In this document: one piece after another, positions 10,560-20,470 of the stretch
Layout of the letters: each line of letters begins with the position of its first letter
Numbering within the stretch: position 1 is the first letter of the stretch
Assembly (NCBI GenBank): GCA_950295325.1
Contig: OX485804.1
Coordinates: 34,102,001-34,166,000 of the forward strand
Direction: 5' to 3'
From: Polytrichum commune
Lineage: Eukaryota > Streptophyta > Polytrichopsida > Polytrichales > Polytrichaceae
DNA: 64,000 nucleotides
Made by a program: the position numbers and the translations under genes
Notes under the pieces: generated by a model
What the model was told of the DNA's origin: nothing
The model's database searches: none
The model's input: the letters and a program-made list of their open reading frames with translations, nothing else

Positions 10560-11970
10560 CTAGACCAGCAAGTTAACATTAACACCTATTTCACATAGGC
10601 TACCCACTCCACCACTCTAGAGAATTTACTAAATGAAGCCATTCTCATGTACTTTCAATTCCATTAGCCTTTTCGGCTTCTTGGACTTTAAAGTCTATTT
10701 CATTTCACTACATATTATGTTAGTAGTACATTGTAGTATATAAGTCCTCCCCACGAGGTGTTCGCAATTGATGAGGGATATGTAAATATGAGAGATGAAG
10801 CCCCGGTAGTCCTCTTGTAAGAATTTGTGTGTATCTTTTGTATACCAACATCAAATTGCATGTTTGGTCGATGTTGTTGGAGGTGGTACTATGTTTGGTT
10901 GTCTAAGTTCTATTTGTTTAACACAACTCCATAAAATGAAAACATCTTAGCACAACCAAGCTCCAAAAATTTGTTCATAACACAGTTTCTCTTCAAACCT
11001 CCTCACTTCTTGAAAATGCTTGCTAAAATTCAATCACATATTTTGCACAAATTTTTCAATCAACAAAGTGTTTCTTGGACATAATACTTTTACTACATGT
11101 ACCAACTTTCCCTAGTTGGACATAATGCCAAATAAGTGCATCTTCTACGTGGAACTAAGGTCCAAAAACCTATCAAAGACATAGACCAAGCTCTTAATAT
11201 ATACTCTTACAATTTCATGTCACGCCATATTCTTTGCGATGATTAAGGACGACTTGGAACATAATGCGAACCTCTTCTCTATACAATAGTCTACAGTGGA
11301 CTATTAACTCTGCATAAGCTTGTCTCGTGTGAGAGTTCACCATATTCCAGCAAAAGCATAAGATAATGTGACATAATTCAGGCGAATTGTGTCTATCATT
11401 TTCAAAATAATTGGACTTTTACTTCTTTTTTTGAACTATTTTGTGCCGGGCAGGCTATCAACCCACAGTAATTTGGTAAGGAAAGATATCTTGCTGCTTG
11501 TGTCTAAGCTCCCTTTGTAATTATGAGGAGGGGGTTGGCCTTTACAAGAGTTTCTTTGGTCGGGCCAATGAGTGTCCTTCTATCACTATCCGATCACGTG
11601 AGAACACGAGCTTTCCGGCCAGCCCCTCTTTTAGACCTTATGCATTGCAAAAAGTTACCTGCTCAAGATCCGGCTTGGTACAGGTAGCAAGCTACAAATC
11701 GTATAGCCACACAAAATTTAGATAAAGAATTCGACACTTAACATAAGGAATGGTTAAACCAACCACATCCTAGTTTGTTAAAACGACCACAAAGATGTGT
11801 CGCGTGGTCACATGACCTATCAAAATTTGATTTTCATCGCACATATGAATAGGAGCAACGTTTGAATGTTCTGTTAGAATGGATGAACGTGGCTAACTTG
11901 GATGACAAGACGAACACCTTCCATATTGCTTGTGATCGTCTTAACTAGAGTGTGGTCGATTCAACAACCC

Positions 11971-12006
<36 letters not shown>

Positions 12007-12528
12007 CATTATTGATTAGCATCATTCCTTGGCAAATGTGTTTTCAAATCCCGTATCTTTCATAGTCTAAGAGTGTCTCTTACAAACTACATTGATTATC
12101 CAAATTAGTGTGTATTGATATTCGGAGTTACGCACTACAACTACTAAATCTTACAAGGCAAAGCCATTTGTGTCATGTAATGTCCAAACAACCTATTAAA
12201 CTTTTATTAATAGAATTTTGAACTCCTGAATACGACGTTATTGCATTGCATGATTCCAAATAGTAACACACACTAAATTGGGATACTCAATATAGTGCTT
12301 ATTCATGATATCCAACATGATCCGAAATCACATTTACCTAAACCCTAATGCTCAATTAAAATAAACTTATATTTGTTGAATAAAATCTGCTACATGTTGC
12401 GTCCACATTGAATGGGACCTTATAAACGCTCACAAGGAAATGATGATTTTTGGCATTCGACTCAAAACCAGAACAAGACGTATTGTTACTGTACATGTTA
12501 GGGGTAAAATTGTGGATTCACTAGCATT
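10560..12528. other. non-coding stretch with a (TG)n microsatellite
   Basis: The sequence at 10560-10800 is probably the 3' tail of the LINE fragment. Around 10920-11160 the text resembles LTR-type sequence also seen at 14560-14910 ('ctccaaaaatttgt', 'cttggacataat'). A (TG)n run lies at about 11973-12003. No gene is supported. Confidence 0.4.
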
Positions 12529-12533
12529 ATGGA
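12529..12533. repeat. target-site duplication ATGGA, left copy
   Basis: ATGGA directly before the 5' LTR is repeated exactly at 20466-20470 directly after the 3' LTR. Confidence 0.9.
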
Positions 12534-13518
12534 TGTTGCGCACCTCTCCATGAGGAGTGCCCGAAACACGATGGGCACAAGGGGGACCCCGGAGTGACAC
12601 CCGGGACTTGTGGCGCCGTTGGTGAGAGGGCCCAAGTGATCCTAGTGTGGGCGAGGGCCCCTGGCGTTGGGAACGCCCCCCCCCCCCCCCCAAACACACG
12701 CAGACTAGAATGCACGAGGGTAAGGCCATTAGCTATGCGTAGCTTATGGCGTGGTGATTCTAGAATGCTCAAGAACACCTCAATCGGAGATGTGAGCTAG
12801 GAGTTATGGCAATTTGAGTGGGGCGCTGTCCCGGGACAGCGCCCTGGTACAGCAGTGCCTGGGAGTGATTCCCGGGACTGCCAAGGTTCAAACACGCATA
12901 ACTTCCTCAATACTTGCCTGAAAGGGGCAAGTGAGGAGTCCATCAGCAACTACGTGAAGCGTAGATGAAGATGGAGTGGTTGCTTGTTAGCACCGGACAT
13001 CATATAAGGAAGTTATGATGGTCTGAAGCTGCTGGGGGCTTCTAGGCCCAGCGGCTAAGGGAAAATGTCTACTTGGCCCCAACTCTTGGTAGAGAGACAA
13101 GAGGTTTCTTGACGGTGGGGTAGGGGCCCTGCGTAGAGTCCTAGAGGCTTATATGGGTGAGGTGGTGTGGCCTCACCCACCCGAGGCCGAACAACACGGC
13201 CTCCATGGGCATTGGCCAATGTGAGGCCATAGTTGCCTAGTATGGTTCGGGTTGTTGTAGTGTTGCTCCAGCAACGCGATGATCAACATAAGGTTGGACT
13301 TTCATGGATGGAAGTCCACATCTAGGAATTGGTTACTGATTAAGGGGTGAGTCCCGAAAGCAAAGTAGGAGGGTTGGTTCCCCTCCTATGAACTATAAGG
13401 TCCGGGGTAGGAGGAGCTAACCATTAGCATGGCGGAATGCGAAGGGTTAGCGCTCATAACCTTTGCTAGAAATGAATATTGGCAACATTGTTAAGGGGGC
13501 TTAGCAAGGGTTGCGACA
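12534..13518 (+). repeat. 5' LTR (985 bp)
   Basis: Begins TGTTGCGCACC and ends GGTTGCGACA. It contains a 17-C run at about 12675-12691 and a perfect 22-bp palindrome at 12822-12843, centred on CCCGGG. Relative to the 3' LTR it has an extra 231 bp at 12818-13048. The solo LTR at 52 kb also has most of this segment, so the 3' LTR is the deleted one. Confidence 0.92.
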
Positions 13519-13520
13519 CA

Positions 13521-13540
13521 TGGTATCCGAGCAGGGTTCC
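13521..13540 (+). promoter_or_regulatory. primer-binding site, initiator Met-tRNA type
   Basis: TGGTATCCGAGC starts two bases after the 5' LTR. It differs by one base from TGGTATCAGAGC, the complement of the 3' end of plant initiator Met-tRNA, which is the usual minus-strand primer of plant gypsy elements. Confidence 0.85.
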
Positions 13541-13859
13541 AATATTTGAGCTAGCACTTTGAGGGAGACATGGCTATCAAATGTGCAGGTTATGATGATG
13601 AGCCTGGGGTTTTCAAAAGGTTGTGAGGCTCAAATTGGAACAAGGATCATGTGCAAGTGGAGTTTGACCATACCATTGGTTGTAATGACAATGGTGTAGA
13701 TGATGGTGGATTCGGTAAGGAAATGGGGGGAGTCCTTTGAAAAGGCTCCCGCAAACCTCGAAATGTATTCGGGGGCTAAAATACCGAATGCACCCGAAAG
13801 CTTGGAAGGTGGTGATGTGGTATTGAAATTCCGATCCAAAATGCTTAGAATGTGATGAT

Positions 13860-14060
13860 GTTGGAATGAACTTGGAGGAAATAAAGCACCCGGGGTCTCT
13901 TAAGGCCTATGTGTGCAAGTTTCACACCCAAATGAATGGTATATCTAAGATGGACGAGCTTTCTAAGAAATGCATCGTTTTAGGTAGGGTTTCAAAAGCG
14001 GGTGGTGAATACCAGCTTTAAATTTCCAAAGTTTATTGAGGTCTTGGCGGGGATCATCAA
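13860..14060 (+). pseudogene. gag (capsid) remnant of the chromovirus
   Basis: One frame reads GSLKAYVCKFHTQMNGISKM followed by DELSKKCIVLGRV, which fits the retrotransposon gag pattern [GS-x-x-xYVxxF-xxxMxxI-x-xMxExxK]. Stops interrupt it on both sides. No zinc knuckle was found downstream. Confidence 0.5.
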
Positions 14061-14199
14061 GATTGCGAGAAGCATTAAAGCCGATGACCCCGAGAAAAAA
14101 TTTGGCGGTGCTTTACAACAATGGGCGTTGAGGGGAGATAGGTACCAAGCCAAATAATATTTGTGCCGCGGACCAAGCCAAATCATATTGTTGCCGCAG

Positions 14200-15170
14200 A
14201 CCAAATATTAGATGGTGGCTTTGTGGCCAAGGCTAGTACCGTAGGCTCATAGCTGGTTTGACACATGTTAGCCGAATAATTAATTAAAGTTCAAAAAGTA
14301 GGTTTGGCACCTAAAAATAGTATATTCATATTTTCAGCAATTTTCTCTTTTAATTTTTAAAATTCGGCTTAAATTCATTTTTAATTTTCTATTTAAGCTT
14401 ATATCTTGTACATCTCTCTTGCATTGAATGACAAGTAAGATGTGAGGGAAGAGTTGAGAATGTTCTGTGCTTTATGCAAGTAGAGTGGAGTTGTGTTCAA
14501 CAATACATATGGGATATGTAAACTTTGAGGTGAAGCACCGAGTTAGACTTCATTTTTATAACACGCATAACTTTTGCATAGAGTCTTCAAATGACATAAA
14601 ATTTGTTGGAGGTGAAAGATTACTTGATTTCTAAACTTTTCTTGGACCAACAAAATTCCAAAAAAGTTGATCTTCTATGCACAAATGAGCTCCGAAAAAC
14701 TGTTAAGAACGCATTTTAATTTTTTGATCTTTACACGGCTGCAATGTTTTGTCCATATCTTTTGCATAAAGACTTATTTTGACACAAAACTTGTTGGAGG
14801 TGGAAGAAGGATTGATTTCTCAACTTTTGTTAGTTGGACAAAATTCTATAAAACTTCATCTTCTATGCTCAATTGGACTCCAAAAATTTGTGTACAACAC
14901 ATTTGAAAAGCCTCACCTAGAGTCTTGCTACTTCTTAACCCATATTCTTTGTGGACTAATGTAAGTGAGCTTGATTACAAAACGAGCACCTTCTCTCTTT
15001 CAAAATTCACATATGCTTCCACTGTAAGTAAAACTCTAGTGAGAAGTATAAATTTCTTACTTTTTGGCAATTTTGAAAAATAATAAATTTTATATTTGGC
15101 AAAAAATGCCAATAATATTCCAAAATTTTCGGCATCTATTTTTAGAATTATTTTCTATCGAACCTGCTAT
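14200..15170. repeat. AT-rich non-coding block inside the retrotransposon
   Basis: This stretch lies between the gag and protease remnants and does not read as polyprotein. Two degenerate direct copies start at about 14566 and 14754 (188-bp spacing). They share 'cttttgcata', 'cttgttggaggtg', 'ttgatttctcaac' and 'catcttctatgc'. The style resembles LTR sequence of another family, so a nested insertion is possible. Weakly inverted text (GTGGCCAAGGCTAG and CCTTAAGCCAAGGCCAC) flanks it at about 14220 and 15185. No target duplication could be fixed. Confidence 0.4.
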
Positions 15171-15174
15171 TAAA

Positions 15175-15480
15175 CTACGGTAGCCTTAAGCCAAGGCCAC
15201 GTTTTTTGTACATCATGGCCCGAATCAATGGTAGAAATGTCTCATGGGTTGACAAAGAGGCAACGCACTCCTCTTGAGCCCAAACCTCATAATGTGTTGG
15301 GGCTTGCCGATGCGAAGAGTGGTCAAGCCCATTAATGTGCCGTTTTGAAAGGATGAACCGCATGAAATAAAGGTAGTGACCATGCCTTTGACCTTATGAT
15401 GTGGGACATTAGATATTTGTGGAGATTTCACATTATGGATGAGGTGCCCTTATTTTGGAGGACACCTTCTTTGAAACTCA
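15175..15480 (+). pseudogene. aspartic protease remnant of the chromovirus
   Basis: At 15248-15275 the frame reads VDKEATHSS, aligning with the DSGATHSFI active-site motif of retropepsins. The catalytic Asp is kept but the Ser-Gly after it is replaced, and a stop follows. Downstream KPINVPF and EIKVVTMPLTL fit the protease-to-RT linker but carry further stops. Confidence 0.45.
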
Positions 15481-15659
15481 CATGATAGAGGTGAGGCGCA
15501 AGCCGGTGCGCTTGCGGTGCGATGTGTCATGATGGCAAAAAGTTGAACTTCAAATTGACAATGACTCCTATGGTAGGAGGACCCAAGTTGAATTTGGTCT
15601 TAATGGACCAAATGAAAAAAATGGTAAACATAATGGTCGTGGTTCAATTAGGGTAACTC

Positions 15660-16000
15660 CAATGAAACTCATGGGGAGGCTAGGAAAGATGGGCCTCTTT
15701 CAAACCACATTCGTGGGATGTTGGTGAGATACAAGGATGTATTCACCAATGTGTTGCTCAAAATGTTACCGTCAAGGAATGGAAAACAACTTTGCTTAAT
15801 GAGAGATTGAGTTCTTGAGGTATGTGGTGACAAATGAAGTTGGTGGGCGGACATGAAGAATGTCAAGGCAATCCAAGAAGGGAAGTGGCCCTTGATTCAA
15901 AATGAACTTAGGTCATTGGTTGGCCTAGCCAACTACTACCACCGCTTCATTCGAGATTTTTCTAAGGTTGTTAGGACCTTACTCAACTTGTTGAAAAAAA
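15660..16000 (+). pseudogene. reverse transcriptase remnant lacking the catalytic core
   Basis: The frame around 15715-15780 reads RYKDVFTNVL, which fits the start of the gypsy RT domain (xxDVFPxxLP). About 60 bp further on, the text jumps to the RT/RNase H connection, LRSLVGLANYYHRFIRDFSK. The roughly 150 residues between, including the YVDD/FADD metal-binding box, are absent, so no polymerase can be made. Confidence 0.7.
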
Positions 16001-16001
16001 T

Positions 16002-16650
16002 GCTATCCCAATAGTGGGATGAGCCTTGTCACCAAGCCTTTGGGGAGCTTAAGACCAAGTTATCTTCACAAGATGTGGTCAAGTTTCCGGGTTTTCACAA
16101 GCATTTTGACGTGCACATAGAGGCGAAGGACTTTACCATTGGCGGATGTTGATCCAAGATGAATGACCATTGCATATGAAAGCATTAAGCTTAATGGTTG
16201 TCGAACCTTGTTCGGCTTGTGCAAGAAATGGCTATCCCAAAAGTGGGATGAGCCTTGTCACCAAATCTTTGAGGAGCTTAAGAGAAAGTTCTCTTCGCCG
16301 CCCGTGCTCAAGTTCGCGGAGTTTAACAAACCTTTTGAGGTGCATACGGGGGCGAGTGACTTTACCATTGGCGGATGTTGATCCAAGATGGATGACCATT
16401 GCATATGAGAGCATTAAGCTCAATGATTATCGAACCTTGTCTGACTTGTGAAAGAAAGGGCTATCCCAAGAGTGGGATGAACCTTGTCACCAAGTCTTTG
16501 GGGAACTTAAGACCGAGTTCTCTTCGCCGCCCGTGCTCAAATTCGCGGAGTTTGACAAACCTTTTGAGGTGCATACGGAGATGAGTGACTTTGCCAATGG
16601 CGGATTGTTGATGTAAGATGGATGGCCATTGCATATGGGAAGTTGGGAAC
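16002..16650 (+). repeat. 229-bp tandem triplication in the RNase H region
   Basis: The phrase CTATCCCA-GTGGGATGA recurs at 16002, 16231 and 16460, an exact 229-bp spacing. Each unit carries the RT-tail/RNase H text EVHTGASDFTIGG or a variant. The third unit is partial. Since 229 is not a multiple of three, each added copy shifts the frame, and each full unit also ends in a stop. Confidence 0.85.
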
Positions 16651-17108
16651 ATGAAGTTTGATGGTTATGAAAGAAGACAACCAATTCATGAAAAAGAACT
16701 TCTTTGCCGTAGTGCATTGCTTGAAGATGTGGTAACACTATTTGGGGTCGCACAAAGCAAAGGTCTACACGGACAATGTGTCCTAATAGTATTTTGACAT
16801 ACAAACGCAAGTGAGCGCCAAGTCATTGCGGTGGCATGATAGTTTGGCGCTTATGAAGGTGGATTTGATCCACAAACCGGATTATGGAAATGTGGTGCCG
16901 GATGCGCTAAGTAGACGGGAAGAGTTCCAAGCAATGAGAGCCATCCAAACCTTGTGGCTAATGTTTACCGGTGAAGGAAACTTGTGATGCAAGATACGGG
17001 AGGGCTACATTAACTACCCCGAAGCACAAAAGCTTTTAGGTGAGCTTCGCAAGAGCAAGGTGCTCAAAGAGATTAAGTTGGTGGATGGATTGTTCAAGTG
17101 TAAGCAAA

Positions 17109-17540
17109 GGGGCGGTTTACACTATGGACCATGAAGTCGTCCCATGGCCGTCTAAGCGATGTGATTGGACGTTGAAGTCGTCCCGGGACGACTTGGGTTT
17201 ACACCAAGGAAAAAATGGCAGAGTGACCACGGAGGTTAAGGTCCACAAAGTATTATTTTTTAAGCCTACTCTATCCACTGCCATGGTCCAACGGGTTTTC
17301 CGTTGGGACAAGCAAAAGAGGTGGTCCGGGAAAAAGAGCAAGGGCCCATGTCAGAAAAATGCCGTTTTAAGCCTTTTTGGTGCATGGTCATTCTTCATGG
17401 TCCACATTCGGTTTACACCTAGTGAAGGGCCCATGAACCATGAAAACTAATATTTTAGTAACTCGGACCATGGAAGTCGTCCCACGCAAAATAGGCCTCC
17501 TACGTGGGACGACTTCATGGTCCATAGTGTAAACCGCCCC
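17109..17540. mobile_element. 432-bp foldback/MITE insertion inside the retrotransposon pol region
   Basis: The end GGGGCGGTTTACACTATGG at 17109 is the exact reverse complement of the end at 17540, and the match continues through CCATGAAGTCGTCCCA (over 35 bp). AAA flanks both sides, a likely 3-bp target duplication. The motif GAAGTCGTCCC and its complement recur several times inside, with a perfect palindrome at 17176-17195 and another hairpin at about 17464-17524. No ORF. It interrupts the polyprotein just before the integrase zinc region. Confidence 0.8.
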
Positions 17541-18180
17541 AAAGTTGGGTGTATGTACCACAAGGCAATTTGAGGCTATCGGTTTTGAAGGAAGAATGTG
17601 ATAGTCCTATTGCCGACCATAGAGGAGAAAGAAAAAGCCCCCATAGAATGGTGTCATGGAGGTACCATTGGTGGTGCATAAAGGAAGATATAGCCCACTT
17701 TGTGAAGGCTTGGATGAAGTGCCAAATGAACCGAGCCTCTTACCAAAAGCAAGGCGGCTTCTTGCAACCGTTGCCTATCCCGCCGGGGCCATCACATAGT
17801 ATGTGCATGGACTTGATCACAAGTTTGCCGGAGTCACATGAGTATGATGCCATCTTGTTGATGGTAGAGCAATTTGCCAAGTTGGCACATATGGTGCCGA
17901 TTGTGGGAACCGCAACCGCGTTGGAGACCGCACAGCCTTTTTTCAAAGGATGGTTGAGGCACCACGGGTTGCCAAGAGTGATTGTGTCAGATCAAGATCC
18001 AAAGCTCACAAGTGCATTTTGAATGCATTTCTCTAAGGAGGTCGGAACGAAACTAAGGTTTAGCACGGCCTTGCATTCCCAAATGGATGGGAAAACGGAG
18101 CGTGTGAATGGAGTCTTGAAGCAATACTTAAGGAACTTGGTGGGGGCGGACCAAGGAGATTGGGCGGACTATGTGGGTCG
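17541..18180 (+). pseudogene. integrase of the chromovirus, catalytic triad visible
   Basis: The text runs YVPQGNLRL, then a damaged HHCC zinc region: the first His position reads CDSP and the first Cys of the CxxC pair reads W in VKAWMKCQ. The core follows, with Asp in CMDLITSLPE, Asp in VIVSDQDPKL and Glu in DGKTERVNG, so the DDE triad is still legible. A TGA at about 18020, where the family has Trp, splits the core. The order and spacing are standard for Ty3/gypsy integrase. Confidence 0.85.
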
Positions 18181-18539
18181 AGTGGAGTGTAATTGCAATG
18201 TAGCCACGCACTTGGCTACCAGGGGGTGGTCTTTCATGGTGGCTTATGGAGTGGATGCGCTCCAACCTATTAACCTAGCTCTCGAGGGGGCACATTCAAC
18301 ACTAGAGTTCAACCAAGATGGTGAGGACTTGGCCAAGGAGCAAAAACAAGTCTTGAACATGACCAAGTTGTTGGTGGTGAAAGCCCGAAGGTGCTACGAA
18401 GTGCAAGTCAATGCCGGAAGATGCGAAGTGGAGTACGAGGTGGGCCAAAAAGGTGTTGTTGAATGTGGACAACTTCACCTTGGGAAAGGCCTTACTCCAA
18501 AGTTCATGTCCTAAATTGGAGCTTCGTTTCCCATTGTGG

Positions 18540-18912
18540 AACAAGTGTTCAAGGACATATATAAGTTGGAATTACCGCCCGAGATCAAAGTGCATCCGAC
18601 ATTCCATGTCTCATTACTAAAGCCATTTAAGGACGACACCTTGTGGCCCAATCACAAGCAAGTGATTAGGCCACCTCCCGACCTTGTGGAGGTCATTTGG
18701 AACATGATCTAAGAGGACATCCTCAAGTGTAGGAAGCCCAAGTGAAACATAAATAAAAAGTACAAAGGAGTACTTGGTGAAATGGTGAAGATACCATGAG
18801 AAAGAAACCGCTTGGGTATCGGCAAGAGACATGGTGAACACCAAGGAATTGGTGAAGCCCTTTGAAGAAACTAGGGCTAAGGATTCCAATAAAAAGAAGC
18901 GTAGGCATTGAT
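18540..18912 (+). pseudogene. integrase C-terminus and chromodomain remnant
   Basis: LPPEIKVHPTFHVSLLKPFK at about 18574-18633 is the conserved end of plant gypsy integrases. After two stops, YLVKW, a stop, then RYHEKETAWV matches the core of a chromodomain (YLVKWxGY-xxxxTWE). Its presence places the element among chromoviruses, whose chromodomain guides integration to heterochromatin. The stop after YLVKW breaks the domain. Confidence 0.75.
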
Positions 18913-19723
18913 GAGGACATCAATCTCCTTTAGTGGGGGAGAGACATTAGTAGCACACTTAGCTTCGAGGCAATGTTGTCCACAACATGTACTTGTTCTT
19001 TGGCTTGAGGCAATAAAGTCCAACTTTAGTGGTGCAAAGAGAAAAGTATGAGATGAGGTCCTAATCTCGTACTTGTGCTTGGTAATGGAAGAGGGGGAAT
19101 AGACATGCCAAACTAGGCTGGGTAAGCCGAGTAATTGGGGGCCATGGCTTGGAGGGGCCTTGGATAAAACTAACAAACCTCTTAGCCGTGGGTTTGTCCA
19201 GGCGGGGACAAGGTGATGGCGCGTGCTCATAAAAGTGCTACCCGCGAGCTAACGAGAGTTGGTGCATGGGAGTCATGAACCCATGTCTCGAAAGAGCAAA
19301 GTGGGAACCGAGTCGGGCGGGACTTGGCATCACCCCCGTGCGATCGAGGCATGGCTTAACAATGGAAAGCCATCTCAGAGTTGCAACCGAGACAACTTAG
19401 TGGAAGCATTGAGGTCTCGCCTAGATGTGTCATGTTAAGCTAGTGGAGCCTAACGGGGGAGGCCCCAAAAGAGGGGCAACCCAAGTGAGTCTCGAAGTAG
19501 GTGGGTCTAGTGTAGGTTAGGTCCTTGGAGGAAAGAGCCAAGGTCGCTAACGGGCCACCTAGGAACGACACCTTTGGGACTATGCCAAATTTGAAGATGC
19601 ATTATGGGGGTCGCGCCCTAAGGTAAACACAATGCCGCACCATAGAGGATGGCAACTTGAGAATTGGTGTGCCGACTACGAGTATAGTCGATGAGGGCAT
19701 CGACTCCGTTTGGTGGGGGTGAG
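18913..19723 (+). other. 3' untranslated interior of the retrotransposon with polypurine tract
   Basis: Non-coding. TGGTGGGGGTGAG at 19711-19723 directly precedes the 3' LTR and is the plus-strand primer (polypurine tract). A look-alike, TTTAGTGGGGGAGAG, lies at about 18930-18944. It is preceded by the same GATGAGG-CATC context as the true tract, which suggests an older duplicated end. Confidence 0.7.
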
Positions 19724-20465
19724 TGTCGCGCACCTCTCCATGAGGAGTGCCCGAAACACGATGGGCACAAGGGGGACCCCGGAGTGACACTTGGGACTTG
19801 TGGCGCCGTTGGTGAGAGGGCCCAAGTGATCCTAGTGTGGGCGAGGGCCCCGGGCGTTGGGAACGCCTCCCACCCACGGAGACTAGGAGGCACGAGGGTA
19901 CGGCCATAAGCTATGCGTAGCTTATGGAGTGGTGATTCTAGAATGCTCAAGAACACCTCAATCGGAGGTGTGAGCTAGGAGTTATGGCAATTTGACAGCG
20001 GCTAAGGGAAAATGTCTACTTGGCCCCAACTCTTGGTAGAGAGACAAGAGGTTTCTTGACGGTGGGGTAGGGGCCCCGCGTAGAGTCCTAGAGGCTTATA
20101 TGGGTGAGGTGGTGTGGCCTCACCCACCCGAGGCCGAACAGCACGGCCTCCATGGGCATTGGCCAATGTGAGGCCATAGTTGCCTAGTATGGTTCGGGTT
20201 GTTGTAGTGTTGCTCCGGCAACGCGATGATCAACATAGGATTGGACTTTCATGGATGGAAGTCCACATCTAGGAATTGGTTACCGATTAAGGGGTGAGTC
20301 CCAAAAGCAAAGTAGGAGGATTGGTTCCCCTCCTATGAACTATAAGGTCTGGGGTAGGAGGAGCTAACCATTAGCATGGCGGAATGCGAAGGGTTAGCGC
20401 TCGTAACCTTTGCTAGAAATGAATATTGGCAACATTGTTAAGGGGGCTTAGCAAGGGTTGCGACA
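19724..20465 (+). repeat. 3' LTR (742 bp), internally deleted
   Basis: Starts TGTCGCGCACC and ends GGTTGCGACA. It matches the 5' LTR closely except that the stretch equivalent to 12818-13048 is missing: CAATTTGA joins directly to CAGCGGCTAAGG. Confidence 0.92.
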
Positions 20466-20470
20466 ATGGA
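20466..20470. repeat. target-site duplication ATGGA, right copy
   Basis: Exact repeat of the five bases at 12529-12533. Confidence 0.9.

Larger units (their letters stand above)
12534..20465 (+). mobile_element. complete but coding-defective Ty3/gypsy chromovirus LTR retrotransposon
   Basis: The element is 7.9 kb, bounded by two LTRs that start TGTYGCGCACC and end GGTTGCGACA, with a perfect 5-bp duplication ATGGA. In order it holds a primer-binding site, a gag remnant, a protease remnant, a reverse transcriptase with its core missing, a triplicated RNase H-region segment, integrase, a chromodomain remnant, a polypurine tract and the 3' LTR. Frames are broken by many stops and shifts, so it cannot encode its own proteins. 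The LTRs are nonetheless very similar and the target duplication is intact. I infer it was moved in trans as an already defective copy. A solo LTR of the same family lies inverted at 52056-53003. Confidence 0.9.

Noticed and set aside
14220-15210. Inverted GGCCAAGGC/GCCTTGGCC text as ends of a nested transposon in the chromovirus
   Set aside because: The match is short and gapped and no target duplication is visible.
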